Shown: one piece after another, positions 34,972-45,399 of the stretch
How the letters are laid out: every line of letters starts with the position of its first letter
Numbering within the stretch: the stretch's first letter is position 1
Origin: Amylostereum areolatum
Taxonomy: Eukaryota; Basidiomycota; Agaricomycetes; Russulales; Stereaceae
Direction of reading: 5' to 3'
Length of the DNA: 64,000 nt
NCBI GenBank assembly: GCA_012932865.1
Contig: SAXG01000046.1
Location: 1-64,000, forward strand
The notes under the pieces: model-generated
What the model saw: only the letters and a program-made list of their open reading frames with translations
The model's database searches: none
What the model was told of the DNA's origin: nothing
Translations under genes and position numbers: made by a program

Positions 34972-35430
34972 TGTCATGAACGGTCTATAATTTTCTTTTT
35001 TACTTTACATCGGTTACACACTTTAGGACTTATTGGCTTATCACCGGTCCGGCTCCACTCCGGCCCGGACCCGGTTCATCTATATCCCACCTGGGCCCAC
35101 GTGACTCATCTCGGCCCGGGTCTGACTCCTTTCCCCTGACTCATGCTGTACAATACTGACTCATGCTGTGCTCTTTTACATACGACTGCTTACTTATACT
35201 AGGTCTGCTTACTGATCACCGTGTATCGGTTGCTTACCTAAGTCTCCCTCCTCTTGTGTATATAAGGCTCGCTCTCGCTGTGCATATCCCTTATCTCGAG
35301 CTAGTCAATTCTACCGACTTTGCTTGCTTTCCCTCGTCTGTCGCCGTGTCTGATCGGCTCCCCTCTGTCGTCCTCATCTTCTAGTCAGCTGTGTCGTAAC
35401 TTGGTGCTGTCGCACTAGTCGTTGCTGACA
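34972..35430 (+). repeat. B1 5' LTR
   Basis: 459 bp, TGTCATGAACGG...GTTGCTGACA. TATATAA at 35259 and the predicted RNA 5' end ATCTCGAGCT at 35293, 34 nt later. Confidence 0.97.
35259..35265 (+). promoter_or_regulatory. B1 LTR TATA box
   Basis: TATATAA, 34 nt before the block that pairs with the primer binding site. Predicted to drive the genomic RNA. Confidence 0.7.
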
Positions 35431-35432
35431 TA

Positions 35433-35442
35433 AGCTCGAGAT
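35433..35442 (+). promoter_or_regulatory. B1 self-complementary primer binding site
   Basis: AGCTCGAGAT, 2 nt after the LTR, is the reverse complement of 35293-35302. The core CTCGAG is a palindrome, so the match on its own is weaker than in families A and C, but position and spacing are the same. Confidence 0.7.
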
Positions 35443-35902
35443 CTGTTTACTCTTGCACCACCCTACGACCGTCCCTACGTACTGTAGCGTAGTAGTAGTA
35501 GTACCCGTCTGGTACTGACCTTGTTCTTCCCCCGTGCCGCCCTAGACCGTTGCCCCCAGAGTACGCGACTCGTTACCCTGACATTGTGGTCGTGCGCACG
35601 TATACCGGTGCCGGCTTGACGTTTCCTCGAAACGTTACACCTACTCGAGACTCTCCAATACCAGGAGTTGAAAGCTCAGAGGTGACAGTAGAAGGTGCAC
35701 CTTTGGTGTAGGAAACGAGTAAAAGCGGCGAAAGGAAAGCGGTTTAGGAAGTCTTTGGGCTCGTGTCCCCTAGACGAAGAGACAGCCAACAGGTCGAGAA
35801 GACTGAGGCAGACCGTCTTGCGATCTCATAACAGAACCACCTTCCCTCGACAAAAATCTTCCCTTGCCGCACAGAGTAACCATTTCGACTGGGGGCTCGT
35901 GC

Positions 35903-36304
35903 ATGGAAGATTGGCACTCGCAAGTACAAGAATTCATCCCCATCAGCCACGACGCTATCATCTCCCTCATCAACGAATCTAAAGACCCTTGGGCCTGGCA
36001 CAATTGGAAGGTCGCCCTCGGCGTAGAAGAACTTGAAGACTCCATCATAGACGTCCACTTCTATCGCCTCAAAATAAGCGAACAAGGAAACGGAAACCTC
36101 TACGTCTACTCCTGCCCATACGTCACCTACCGCTACAAACTCGAGCAACCCCCAAAAACCTTCTACGCACCCAACGAGAAAATACCAGTGGACACTCGAC
36201 ACACCCACCGCCTCCTTACACCAGGCAACACCCCCAGCCCCACACCAGAGCCAGAGGTCATCGACCTCACCCAGCCAGAGGTCATCGACCTCACCCACTT
36301 ATAA
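35903..36304 (+). CDS. B1 pre-Gag ORF1 with tandem SUMO-interaction-like motif
   Basis: 133 aa from the first ATG of the predicted mRNA (MEDWHSQVQEF). A core YRLKISEQGNGNLYVYSC followed by YVTYRYKLEQPP resembles the pre-Gag core of family C (KGTYKYQW...PPIYRYNLPP). The C-terminus is PEVIDLTQPEVIDLTHL: VIDLT fits the SUMO-interaction consensus, duplicated by a 21-bp repeat; B2 has a single VINLT. The ATG context (TGCATGG) has T at -3, which is weak. It ends at TAA 36302, in the same frame as the following open stretch and Gag. Function unknown. Confidence 0.75.
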   Translation: MEDWHSQVQEFIPISHDAIISLINESKDPWAWHNWKVALGVEELEDSIIDVHFYRLKISEQGNGNLYVYSCPYVTYRYKLEQPPKTFYAPNEKIPVDTRHTHRLLTPGNTPSPTPEPEVIDLTQPEVIDLTHL

Positions 36305-36610
36305 ACAATTCCCTCGTTCGGACTCAACGGCTCCGACTCCAGTTCTGACTCCGACACCGACGTTGAGGACGAAAACTGCTACATATATCCCCTCCCTCTA
36401 GGCTTCACTGAACGAGGAAACGACTTCTTTGTCCAACTCGGAGACACCACTGTCGAAGTCGCCTTTGTAGCAACCCAAACAAGTGGCATCAGTTGGTACT
36501 TCGCCAACGAAAGCCAAGACGACCTCACTGAAGCCGACTTCAACCTCATCGCCGCCTCCGCCCTACCACCTGTCACCGACGAAGACTTCTCCGACCTCGA
36601 CGAACCAATC

Positions 36611-37867
36611 ATGGCTGCCCAGTGGATCCGCACCGACCCCCAACCCCCTCTCCCCGCCGAACTTGCCAACTGCACCGAATTCGGTGGAACATGGAACATC
36701 GTCATCGGCCAAACTGGCTCTCCCATCCAACACATGAATAACGGCACCGACGACGCCTGGCTCATGGAAGTAAATGGCCAATGGGTCGCCATCCCTGCCG
36801 TGCTTGTTGCCGCCCTCAACCTACCACCCCCCACCGTCAACGTCACGGCCCCCCCCATCACCGTCAACCCCCCTGCGGTCACTGTTAGTGCCCCAGCCGC
36901 CGCCGCCGCCAGACCCCCCCGAAAGAAAGTCCACGCGAAAACTCCTGAAGGCTTCTCTGGGAAACGAGAGGACTTCAATGACTGGATGCGGTCGTGCGAG
37001 GAATACATGCGAGCCGCTGAGGATGACCTCGTGACAGACAAGGACAAAGTCCTCTTCATTCTCACCTACATGACGGGGGAGGCAGCACGCACCTGGAAGG
37101 CCGAGTATGAGGATGCACACTTGGCCAATGGGGCCATGGTCGCCTGGGTGGACTTCCACAAAGCACTCAAAGGGGCCTTCACCGACGTCAATGAGCAGCA
37201 CCGTGCCGCAGTCGAACTGGACGGGTTCAAACAGACGAAGGGTACCACTGCCCATGAATACTTCGCCAAGTTCGAGCAACTCGCAAGGAAGGCAGGATAC
37301 TCCACGGCGCAGGACCCTATCCACCTCATGCAGCTGCTCAAACACAACGTCTACTATCGGACCATCGACTCCATCTACGACAGCGGCCACGTTCCTCAGA
37401 AATATGAGGACCTCAAAGAGCGCATCATCCTGATCGATGGTCTGCGACAGGAGCGGGAGGACCTTAAGACCCAGCGCAGTGGACCCGTGCAGAACCAAAA
37501 ACCCAAAGGACAAGGATCGTCCAATGGGCAACAAGGGGGGCAGGTCCCATGGCGCCGCGATGGAACCGGAACGGTGCACGGTGGCAAAGGTCAGCCGATG
37601 GACGTCAACCGTGTCGACATCAAGGGGCGATGCTTCCGCTGCGGACAGAATGGCCACCAGGTGCGGGACTGCAGGGTGGACGTGAAGAACATCCGAGACA
37701 TGTGGGGGAGGGACCGGTACACGGAACCGCCAAAGCGGGAGGCTCGAGCACAGACGTTCGAGACGCCCACCGCCTGGGCTAGGAGCCTGTCGGCTGAAGA
37801 TCGGAAAAGCGTGATGGACGCGCTTCAAGCTCAGCCGAAGGTGGAGGAGAAGAAGGAGGGTTTTTGA
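36611..37867 (+). CDS. gag: B1 Gag
   Basis: 418 aa from ATG 36611 (MAAQWIRTDPQPPLP; A at -3, G at +4). The core is capsid-like (FSGKREDFNDWMRSCEEYM...GEAARTWKAEYED, 36950-37110) and includes HEYFAKFEQLARKAGY, as in Ty3/Gypsy gag. The nucleocapsid knuckle CFRCGQNGHQVRDC lies near 37630. The frame is open 102 codons upstream to the ORF1 stop, so a longer Gag by readthrough is possible. It ends in GGT TTT TGA, with Pol in the -1 frame. Confidence 0.92.
   Translation: MAAQWIRTDPQPPLPAELANCTEFGGTWNIVIGQTGSPIQHMNNGTDDAWLMEVNGQWVAIPAVLVAALNLPPPTVNVTAPPITVNPPAVTVSAPAAAAARPPRKKVHAKTPEGFSGKREDFNDWMRSCEEYMRAAEDDLVTDKDKVLFILTYMTGEAARTWKAEYEDAHLANGAMVAWVDFHKALKGAFTDVNEQHRAAVELDGFKQTKGTTAHEYFAKFEQLARKAGYSTAQDPIHLMQLLKHNVYYRTIDSIYDSGHVPQKYEDLKERIILIDGLRQEREDLKTQRSGPVQNQKPKGQGSSNGQQGGQVPWRRDGTGTVHGGKGQPMDVNRVDIKGRCFRCGQNGHQVRDCRVDVKNIRDMWGRDRYTEPPKREARAQTFETPTAWARSLSAEDRKSVMDALQAQPKVEEKKEGF
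37858..37864 (+). other. B1 -1 frameshift heptamer
   Basis: G GGT TTT immediately before the Gag stop at 37865. Pol is open in the -1 frame across this point. C1 and C2 have the same string at the same place. A downstream RNA structure was not worked out. Confidence 0.65.
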
Positions 37868-40800
37868 GGGGGCTGACGATGTACACGGCATCTGAAGCCC
37901 AAGTTTCTGTTTCTCGCCCGTCTGGTTTTGTGGCGCCTCGGTGGCCTGATTCTCGTTTACATATGCGCATTGTTGATTCGGACTGTACTACTACGGGGGA
38001 TATCCCCATTATGACTTCTCTTACGGACTCTATCGGTACGGGCACGCGTCCCGTTGTTATTTTAGATACTCAGGCTTCGATTTGTGAGCCTTCGGCTTTG
38101 GATATGGCTTCGGTTTCGGCTTCAGTTTTGGATACGGCTTTGGATACGGACTCGGTTTTGGATATGGACCCTGTGAAGTCAGGGACAACGCCGTGCAATG
38201 GAAGGGGCACGGCGCCCAAATCATGTTATATGGCACCTGGAACGGCTCAATGGACGCTTCGTCGCTTAAGGGAAGACAAACCCGAAAGTGCGATTGCAAT
38301 CCTTCGCATCTGGACACATCACCGACGCCGTGACGAGGCTACTTATGAAGCCATCAAAGAGATAACTGACATGGGAGACGAGTTAGCATGTCAAGCCCTA
38401 CTAGAGCTTGCCACTCCTATGCAGTTCATACGCTCCTCCAGCGCCAAGGAACAAACGGTCATTCCCACACAACTGGTGGTAGATTCCAAGCGCATTGTCA
38501 AAGCTCTCGCCCTCCTGGACAGTGGTTGCACTGGCTCGTGTATCAACACGAAGTTCGTGCAGGAAAATCACATCCCCACGCGACGGACTGCTCGCCCAAT
38601 CCCAGTACGAAATGCAGACGGCACTCTCAACGCAGGAGGTCCCATCACGGAATATGTCACACTTCGTCTAAATATTCAAGACCATGAAGAAAACATTGAC
38701 CTGGCGGTCTCCAACCTAGGAGATACGGACCTTTTTATTGGACATGAGTGGCTAAAGAAGCACAACCCTCGCATCGACTGGAAATCCGGGTCAATTGAAT
38801 TCGACCGATGCCCTATCAGCTGCTCTCGTCCCCCTCCCCTCCTCAATATCGATGATGATGAAGAAGAGGAGGAAGAGCCAGTCCACATGGAAAAGGACGA
38901 GCAGCTGTTTGTTTTCGACTGGGATGGTTACAAAGCGACATACCACACCCGGACCCATGCATCAGACATTGCAATTGAAGAGCACGCTAAGAAAAAGGAA
39001 CAGACCTTCTCTGAGCGAGTCCCAACAGTGTACCACGAATTCAAGGACATCTTTGACAAAGATGACTTCGACAAGCTCCCTGAGCGACACCCATGGGACC
39101 ACGCCATTGAGCTCACTCCTAACTTCAAACCGGTCGATTGCAAAGTTTACCCCCTCACATTGGATGAGCAGAAGCAACTGGACGCCTTTTTGGAAGAGAA
39201 CCTGAGATCTGGCCGGATCCAACCGTCCAAATCACCCATGGCCTCCCCATTCTTCTTCATCAAGAAAAAAGACGGCTCGCTACGTCCTGTGCAGGACTAT
39301 CGAAAGCTTAATGAGATGACGATAAAGAACCGTTACCCTCTCCCGCTCATCCAAGAGTTAGTTGACAAGCTTAAGGGAGCACGGCACTTTACCAAGCTCG
39401 ATGTCCGATGGGGGTACAACAATGTTCGGATTAAAGAAGGGGACGAATGGAAAGCTGCATTCCGCACGAACAAAGGTCTCTACGAGCCTACAGTTATGTT
39501 CTTCGGACTCACCAACTCCCCATCTACGTTCCAAGCCATGATGAATGACCTGTTCAAAGACTTGATCCACCAAGGAGTCGTGGTCGTCTATTTGGACGAC
39601 ATCCTCATCTTCACACATACGCTAGAAGAACATCGTCGAATAGTCAAGGAGGTCCTTCGGATCCTGCGAGAAAACAAACTCTATCTGAAGCCAGAAAAGT
39701 GCGAATTTGAGAAGGCAGAAATCGAATACCTGGGCATGATTGTCGGCGGAGGAAGGGTTCACATGGATCCAGCAAAGGTCGCGGCAATCACCAATTGGCC
39801 AGCCCCCAAAACGAAGAAACAACTTCAATCGTTTTGGGCTTTTGCAACTTCTACCGACGCTTTATCAAGGACTTCAGCGGCATTGCTCACCCAATGACTA
39901 AACTCACTGGGAAGACGGAATGGGTCTGGGACACCCCACAGCAGGAGGCTTTTGAGGAACTCAAGCGACATATAACATCGCAGCCAGTTCTAGCAATCCC
40001 TACAGACGAGGGGCAGTTCCGTGTCGAGGCGGACTCCTCTGACTATGCCACAGGCGCGGTACTTTCGCAACAACAGGACAATGGCAAATGGCACCCGGTC
40101 GCCTTCCTCTCAAAGTCCCTCAGCGAAGCTGAGAGGAACTACGAGATCTATGACAAGGAATTACTGGCTATCATGACGGCACTAGAGGAATGGAGACAAT
40201 ACCTCATGGGGGCACGACAGGAGTTTGAAATCTGGTCGGATCATCGCAATCTCACGTACTTCCGCAAGGCGCAGAAGCTAAATCGGAGACAAGCACGATG
40301 GTTAACGGAGCTACAAGAGTATCATTTTACGCTACTCCACAAACCTGGCAAAACAATGGGCAAACCCGATGCTATTTCCCGACTAGCGGGCCTTGAGAAG
40401 GGGGAGAAAGACAATGAAAACATCGTCCTCCTGAAACCAGAACTCTTTCGCGCCCTCAACCATGCAGGAATCGTAACCAACGGACCTGACAATACCTTCA
40501 TTGAGCGGATTCAAGAGGCTACCTTACTCCGAGACCATGCAGTAGAACGCGCCTTAGCACTCAAAGTAAAGGGATGGCTGGAACATGCAGATGGAACGAT
40601 CACCTGGCAACACAGACTCTATGTCCCAAGAGACAAAGGACTCCGTGCAGACATCATCCAGGCTCACCATGACGGCCCGCTTGTCGGTCATCCAGGACGA
40701 TACAAGACCCACGAGCTCATCACGCGCAACTACTGGTGGCCTGCCATTAGAGATGACGTCCGAAAATATGTCGAAGGATGTGAGACCTGCCAACGTACCA

Positions 40801-42038
40801 AGATTAGACACGATCGTATTGCCGCTCCACTCCACCGACATGACCCGCCACAAGCACCTTGGGAGCACGTATCCATTGACTTCGTCATGCCACTCCCGGT
40901 CTCGGATGGAAAAGACGCCATCTGCAATGTGAACTGCATGGGTACCAAGCAGGTTGTATTCTGGGCCACAACCAAAGACCTAACAGAGGACGAACTCGCC
41001 TTCGAGTACCTACGCGAGGTGGTCCCCCATCATGGAATTCCTAGAAAGATCGTCAGTGACCGCGGCAGCGTCTTTGTCTCCAAGTTCACCACGGCATTGT
41101 TCCAACTGCTAGGCATTGAAGGGAACCCGTCCACGGCGTATCACCCTCAGACGGACGGACAGACCGAACACTCCAACATGACCATGGAAAACTACCTTCG
41201 CATCTTTGTCAATCAACGACAGGACAATTGGACACGTTACCTCCCACTTGCCATGACTGCGCTCAACAACATGGTCCATAGTTCGATTGGGATGTCTCCC
41301 AACTTTGCCAACTATGGTCGGGAACTCTACCTGGGGACAAACCCTCGACGTGAGACAGACAACCCATCGGCGAACGAGTTTGCACAACGCATGCGAGACA
41401 TCTATGAGGAAGCCCGCTCTGCGCTAAAGGCAGCACAGGACGATCAAAAGCGCTTTTACGATCGCAAGAAGGACGAACCAATAGATTACAAAATTGGCGA
41501 CTTCGTCTGGCTGGAAGCCAAGACTAGAGATGGCCAAACTGTAATCAAAACGGCACGTCCTATGCAAAAGCTAGATGACAAGCGCTTTGGTCCTTTCGAA
41601 ATCCTGGAGAAGGTCGGAGCATCGGCTTACAAGCTTCGCCTCCCTACATCCTGGTCACGAAAACATCCGGTCTTCAACGAGTCCCTCCTATCTCCACACA
41701 ACGGTCCCGCCTTTGACAACCAGAAAACACCTGCACCTCCACCCCCAGAGTTAGTCCAAGGAGAGGAAGTCTATGAGGTGGAAAAGATTATAGATTCCAA
41801 GAAAGTTGGTCGCGGCTTCAAGTACCTTGTCAAATGGAAAGGCTACCCAGACAATGACAATACTTGGGAACCTCTCGCCAATCTCCAGAATGCCAAGAAA
41901 CGTATTGACGACTTCCACCGCGAGCACCCAGGTGCCCTGAAACCTGCACGCCTTAATCGTTGGGAACTCCTGGCGGAAGAGGAAGCTGGATCTGATTGCG
42001 ACGAGGACGTCGAATCTAAGGAAGGGGTGATGTCATGA
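37864..42038 (+). CDS. pol: B1 Pol: protease, RT, RNase H, integrase, chromodomain
   Basis: After an odd low-complexity leader (38090-38170, repeated SVLDTALDTD-type codons) come protease (ALLDSGCTGSCIN, near 38510), RT ([22 protein letters not shown] near 39590), RNase H (YEIYDKELLAIM, WSDHRNLTYF), integrase HHCC (HHDGPLVGHPGRY...CETCQRTK, 40660-40800), DDE core (SIDFVMPLP, IVSDRGSVF, QTEHSNMTMENYL), GPF module and chromodomain (YEVEKIIDSKK...YLVKWKGYPDNDNTWEP). One T is missing in a T-run near 39834 (four T here, five in B3), which shifts the frame; this could be a real mutation or a sequence error. Confidence 0.93.
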
Positions 42039-42489
42039 ACGGTCTATAATTTTCTTTTTTACTTTACATCGGTTACACGCTTTAGGACTTATTGGCTTAT
42101 CACCGGTCCGGCTCCACTCCGGCCCGGACCCGGTTCATCTATATCCCACCTGGGCCCACGTGACTCATCTCGGCCCGGGTCTGACTCCTTTCCCCTGACT
42201 CATGCTGTACAATACTGACTCATGCTGTGCTCTTTTACATACGACTGCTTACTTATACTAGGTCTGCTTACTGATCGCCGTGTATCGGTTGCTTACCTAA
42301 GTCTCCCTCCTCTTGTGTATATAAGGCTCGCTCTCGCTGTGCATATCCCTTATCTCGAGCTAGTCAATTCTACCGACTTTGCTTGCTTTCCCTCGTCTGT
42401 CGCCGTGTCTGATCGGCTCCCCTCTGTCGTCCTCATCTTCTAGTCAGCTGTGTCGTAACTTGGTGCTGTCGCACTAGTCGTTGCTGACA
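42031..42489 (+). repeat. B1 3' LTR
   Basis: 459 bp, two differences from the 5' LTR (ACACAC versus ACACGC near the start; GATCACC versus GATCGCC). The last codons of Pol run into it, and AAGGAAGGGG is the likely polypurine tract. Confidence 0.97.
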
Positions 42490-43656
42490 ATCGGTAGAAG
42501 TTGCCAAAGCCGAGGAAGGATTGCACATCTTTGACCGTTCGTGGTATCGGCCAGTCCTGAATACCTGCTACCTTGACGGGGGTCCATAGCGATCTTGTCG
42601 TGCGAGATGATGAGTCCGAGGTATTCGACAGAGTCTTGCTCAAAGGCGCATTTCTCCGGTTTGAGGAAGAGGTCGTTGTCTTGCAAACGCTGCAGAACCT
42701 GCCGCACTATGGCACGGTGTTCGTCCATGGTGCGGGTGAACACCAAGATGTCGTCCATGTAGATGATGACCTTGCCTGAGTCGATGAGATCCTTGAACAG
42801 TTCATTCATCATTGCCTGAAACGTCGCAGGGGAGTTCATAAGCCCGAAAAACATCACCGTAGGTTCGAAGAGACCGCGATTCGTCTTGAACGCAGCCTTC
42901 CACTCGTCGCCTTCCTTGATGCGGACATTGTTGTAGCCCCAGCGGACATCCATCTTGGAGAAGATCTTTGCACCTTTGAGACGGTCGACAATTTCAGAGA
43001 TCAGTGGCAAGGGGTATTCGTTCTTGACAGTGCCCTTGTTTAGTTCTCGATAGTCCTGTACGGGACGCAGCTTTCCATCCTTTTTCTTTACAAAGAAGAA
43101 CGGACTCGCCTGAGGTGACTTCGATGGGCGGATATAGCCCTTCTTCAGGTGGTCAGTCGAGGAAGGTGTCGAGTTCGATCTGCTCGGAAGGTGAGAGGGG
43201 GTAGATCTTGCACAGTTTGGGTTCAAAGCCGTCTTTCATGTCGATAGCATGGTCCCATGGCCGTCGGTCAGGAAGTCGCTCGGAGGTTTTCTTGTCGAAC
43301 ACAGGCGCAAAGTCGCGGTACGGAGGGGGGACTAAGTCTTCAAAGGTTTGCGGGCGTGCGTTCTCTTTTGAATGCTCTGCAAGCTCCTGCGCTTTTGTAA
43401 AGCCCGCGCGGATAGGTACTGCATCTGGATTAGGACCGTCGGTTTCAGGGAGGATTCCGGCGTGGCGTAGTCCATTGATCTCCCAGTCTCGGAATACCAT
43501 GGGCCGCTCGTCGTCGTCTTCAGTGAAGAGTCGTGCGGGTAGAGGGGAGCGATGGACCGTGCGGACGCGAACACCTTTGACTCTGCGTGCAGGAATAACA
43601 TAAGTGGGGACTGGGGTCCAGGACACATATGTCGGCTCTGGGAAGGGATCGTCCAA
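42490..43656 (-). pseudogene. A1 reverse transcriptase and linker
   Basis: RT is well preserved ([20 protein letters not shown], catalytic YMDD near 42762, [20 protein letters not shown]). An extra C near 42585 and a break near 43155 shift the frame. Upstream is the protease-RT linker ([20 protein letters not shown]). The gene continues across B1 at 34971. Confidence 0.88.
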
Positions 43657-44320
43657 AACGAGAGGTGTCCTCGGGGTTTTACCTGCTTCAACCTTACGCT
43701 GTGATTGGACCGATGACGGTCTCCGTGGCTTGGATTGCGAGGTTTGTCACAGGAGGTTTGGACAGAGTGCATGAGGGGGGGCAGCGGAGCATGTCAACAC
43801 GGTCTCGTTGCCAGTCTATGGTGGGATTGTGCTCATCGAGCCAGTCTGTTCCAAGGATCATGTCATGATCGCCGATGTCGGTGATGAAGAACTCAGCTTC
43901 TTCCTCATGGTACGCCTTTGAATCTTGCGAGTACATCCGGATCCGCTGGGTCGTTGTGTCGCGTACCCAGCCCATGATGTTCTCGGTGCCGTCCACATTA
44001 CGCACGGGGAACGGGTTTTCTAGTTTTCTTGTGGTAAGCTTCTTGCGTTCAACGAAGCTTCGGTTCAGGATAATTCCTTCTGCGCCGCTATCAAGCAGCG
44101 CGTCTGCGTCGATTTCTCTTTTGGTAACTCGTCCGATCAGCTTGACTTTGAGCGTGATCGATGGTGTTTGCCTGTTCTTGGTGACAGTAGACAGATACAA
44201 ACACGGGGGATACGATTGCTCACAGGTATGCATGGATGATAATATAGCGAAACGATTCGACGATGATACCAAAAGTCCTTTGCCTCCACCAGACGACGCG
44301 ACTGGGGGGCGTTTCAAAAA
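43657..44320 (-). pseudogene. A1 protease region
   Basis: Minus strand, -1 frame to Gag: LIGRVTKREIDADALLDSGA with the protease motif LLDSGAEGIILNRSF (about 44060-44100), then DHDMILGTDWLDEHNPTIDW. It is open from the Gag overlap to 43694. A frame change near 43690 separates it from the linker to RT. Confidence 0.85.
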
Positions 44321-45339
44321 TCCTGCGATTCCAGGATGTCCTTCAACAGCGCTACTGCCTGCTCCTTGCCTTCCGCGTCCAGATCCTTCAGCTGGCGAGT
44401 GATCGCCGCAATGGTTTTGGATGGGTCGGGAGCTGCTTTCGCAGTGGACGGAGCCGTGTTCGTCGGCAGGGGAGGGGCCTTGGACCCAGTCTCTACTACG
44501 CCCACCCGTCGCGCGCTCGAGTCGCGGTTGGGGCAGTCGCGAGAGACGTGACCGGCTTGTCGACACATGAAGCACTTGCCTTCGCGCATCATCTTTGCGC
44601 GCTCGTCGTCCGTCAGCTTTGCAGGGCGGGTCGAGGTGTTGGTGAAGGCGCCGACTCGGCGCGACGAGGAGTCGTTGGTCGAACCATTCGAGGTGAGCGC
44701 GACAGCCCCCTTGGACTGACTGCTCTTCCTCTCCGGGTTCTCTTCGAGCCACTGGTGGTTGATGCGGCGGGCGCGCTCCTTCCACTCCGCGAGCTTGGTG
44801 GGGAACGGGTACGACCGGGCCACCTGCTTGCCGAGGTCACGCTGAAGTCCCTTCTTGAAAAAGTGGATTAGCGCCTCGTCGTCGTACGCTGACATGGTTG
44901 CCAGCATCTCAAACTCGGTGATAAAGTCAGTGACGTCCCGGGTGGTCATTGCGAGCTCGTTGATCTTACGCTGAGCCTCTATCTTCGGATCGACGGGCAC
45001 AAAGTCTTTGCCAAACCTCTCGAAGAGCTCTTTGTAGGAGCTATAGTGGAGTGTTGGGGGCGTGGGGTCGAGGGTGTCGGCGTCTTCCTTCTCGTCTTCA
45101 TCGGCGAAGAGTTCCATGCGGCGATGCGTGGCCCAGGCTTTCGCCGTGTTGTCCTCCATCAGGCTAAGGAGGAGCATCATCTTGGCATCATCTGTGGCAT
45201 AAACATCTTTGTTAACGCGCAGGAACATGCGGAGCTCGAGGGAGAACCGGAGGGTGTCGCGTCTATCGCCTTTGAATGGCTTTGGCTTGGGGCCGATCTC
45301 CCGCTTGGAGACGGCAGGTTTGGATTCGGCATCGGACAT
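44314..45339 (-). CDS. gag: A1 Gag
   Basis: 341 aa from ATG 45339, the first AUG of the predicted A1 transcript (AAGATGT, A at -3). A capsid-like region (FSLELRMFLRVNKDVYATDD, ITEFEMLATMSAYDDEALIH) is followed by knuckle CFMCRQAGHVSRDC near 44560. It ends CAG GAT TTT TGA; Pol lies in the -1 frame. In A4 the frame upstream of the matching ATG stays open for about 190 more codons; A1 has lost most of that stretch. Confidence 0.9.
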   Translation of the reverse strand: MSDAESKPAVSKREIGPKPKPFKGDRRDTLRFSLELRMFLRVNKDVYATDDAKMMLLLSLMEDNTAKAWATHRRMELFADEDEKEDADTLDPTPPTLHYSSYKELFERFGKDFVPVDPKIEAQRKINELAMTTRDVTDFITEFEMLATMSAYDDEALIHFFKKGLQRDLGKQVARSYPFPTKLAEWKERARRINHQWLEENPERKSSQSKGAVALTSNGSTNDSSSRRVGAFTNTSTRPAKLTDDERAKMMREGKCFMCRQAGHVSRDCPNRDSSARRVGVVETGSKAPPLPTNTAPSTAKAAPDPSKTIAAITRQLKDLDAEGKEQAVALLKDILESQDF

Positions 45340-45399
45340 CTTGTCGAAGGGGAGGGGGACGGTGGGGGGACGAGGGGCTGTGGAGGACGTGATGATGGT

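Larger units (their letters stand above)
34972..42489 (+). mobile_element. Family B chromovirus B1, complete and young
   Basis: 7518 bp with two 459-bp LTRs differing at two positions, flanked by the perfect 5-bp target copy ATCGG (34967-34971 and 42490-42494). It is inserted in the RT-RNase H junction of A1 in the opposite orientation. It carries ORF1, Gag and Pol with chromodomain. One missing T in Pol is the only coding defect I found. Confidence 0.97.

Noticed and set aside
36821..37891. Long minus-strand ORF of 356 codons opposite B1 Gag
   Set aside because: Mirrors the codon bias of Gag; low-complexity translation and no conservation argument.
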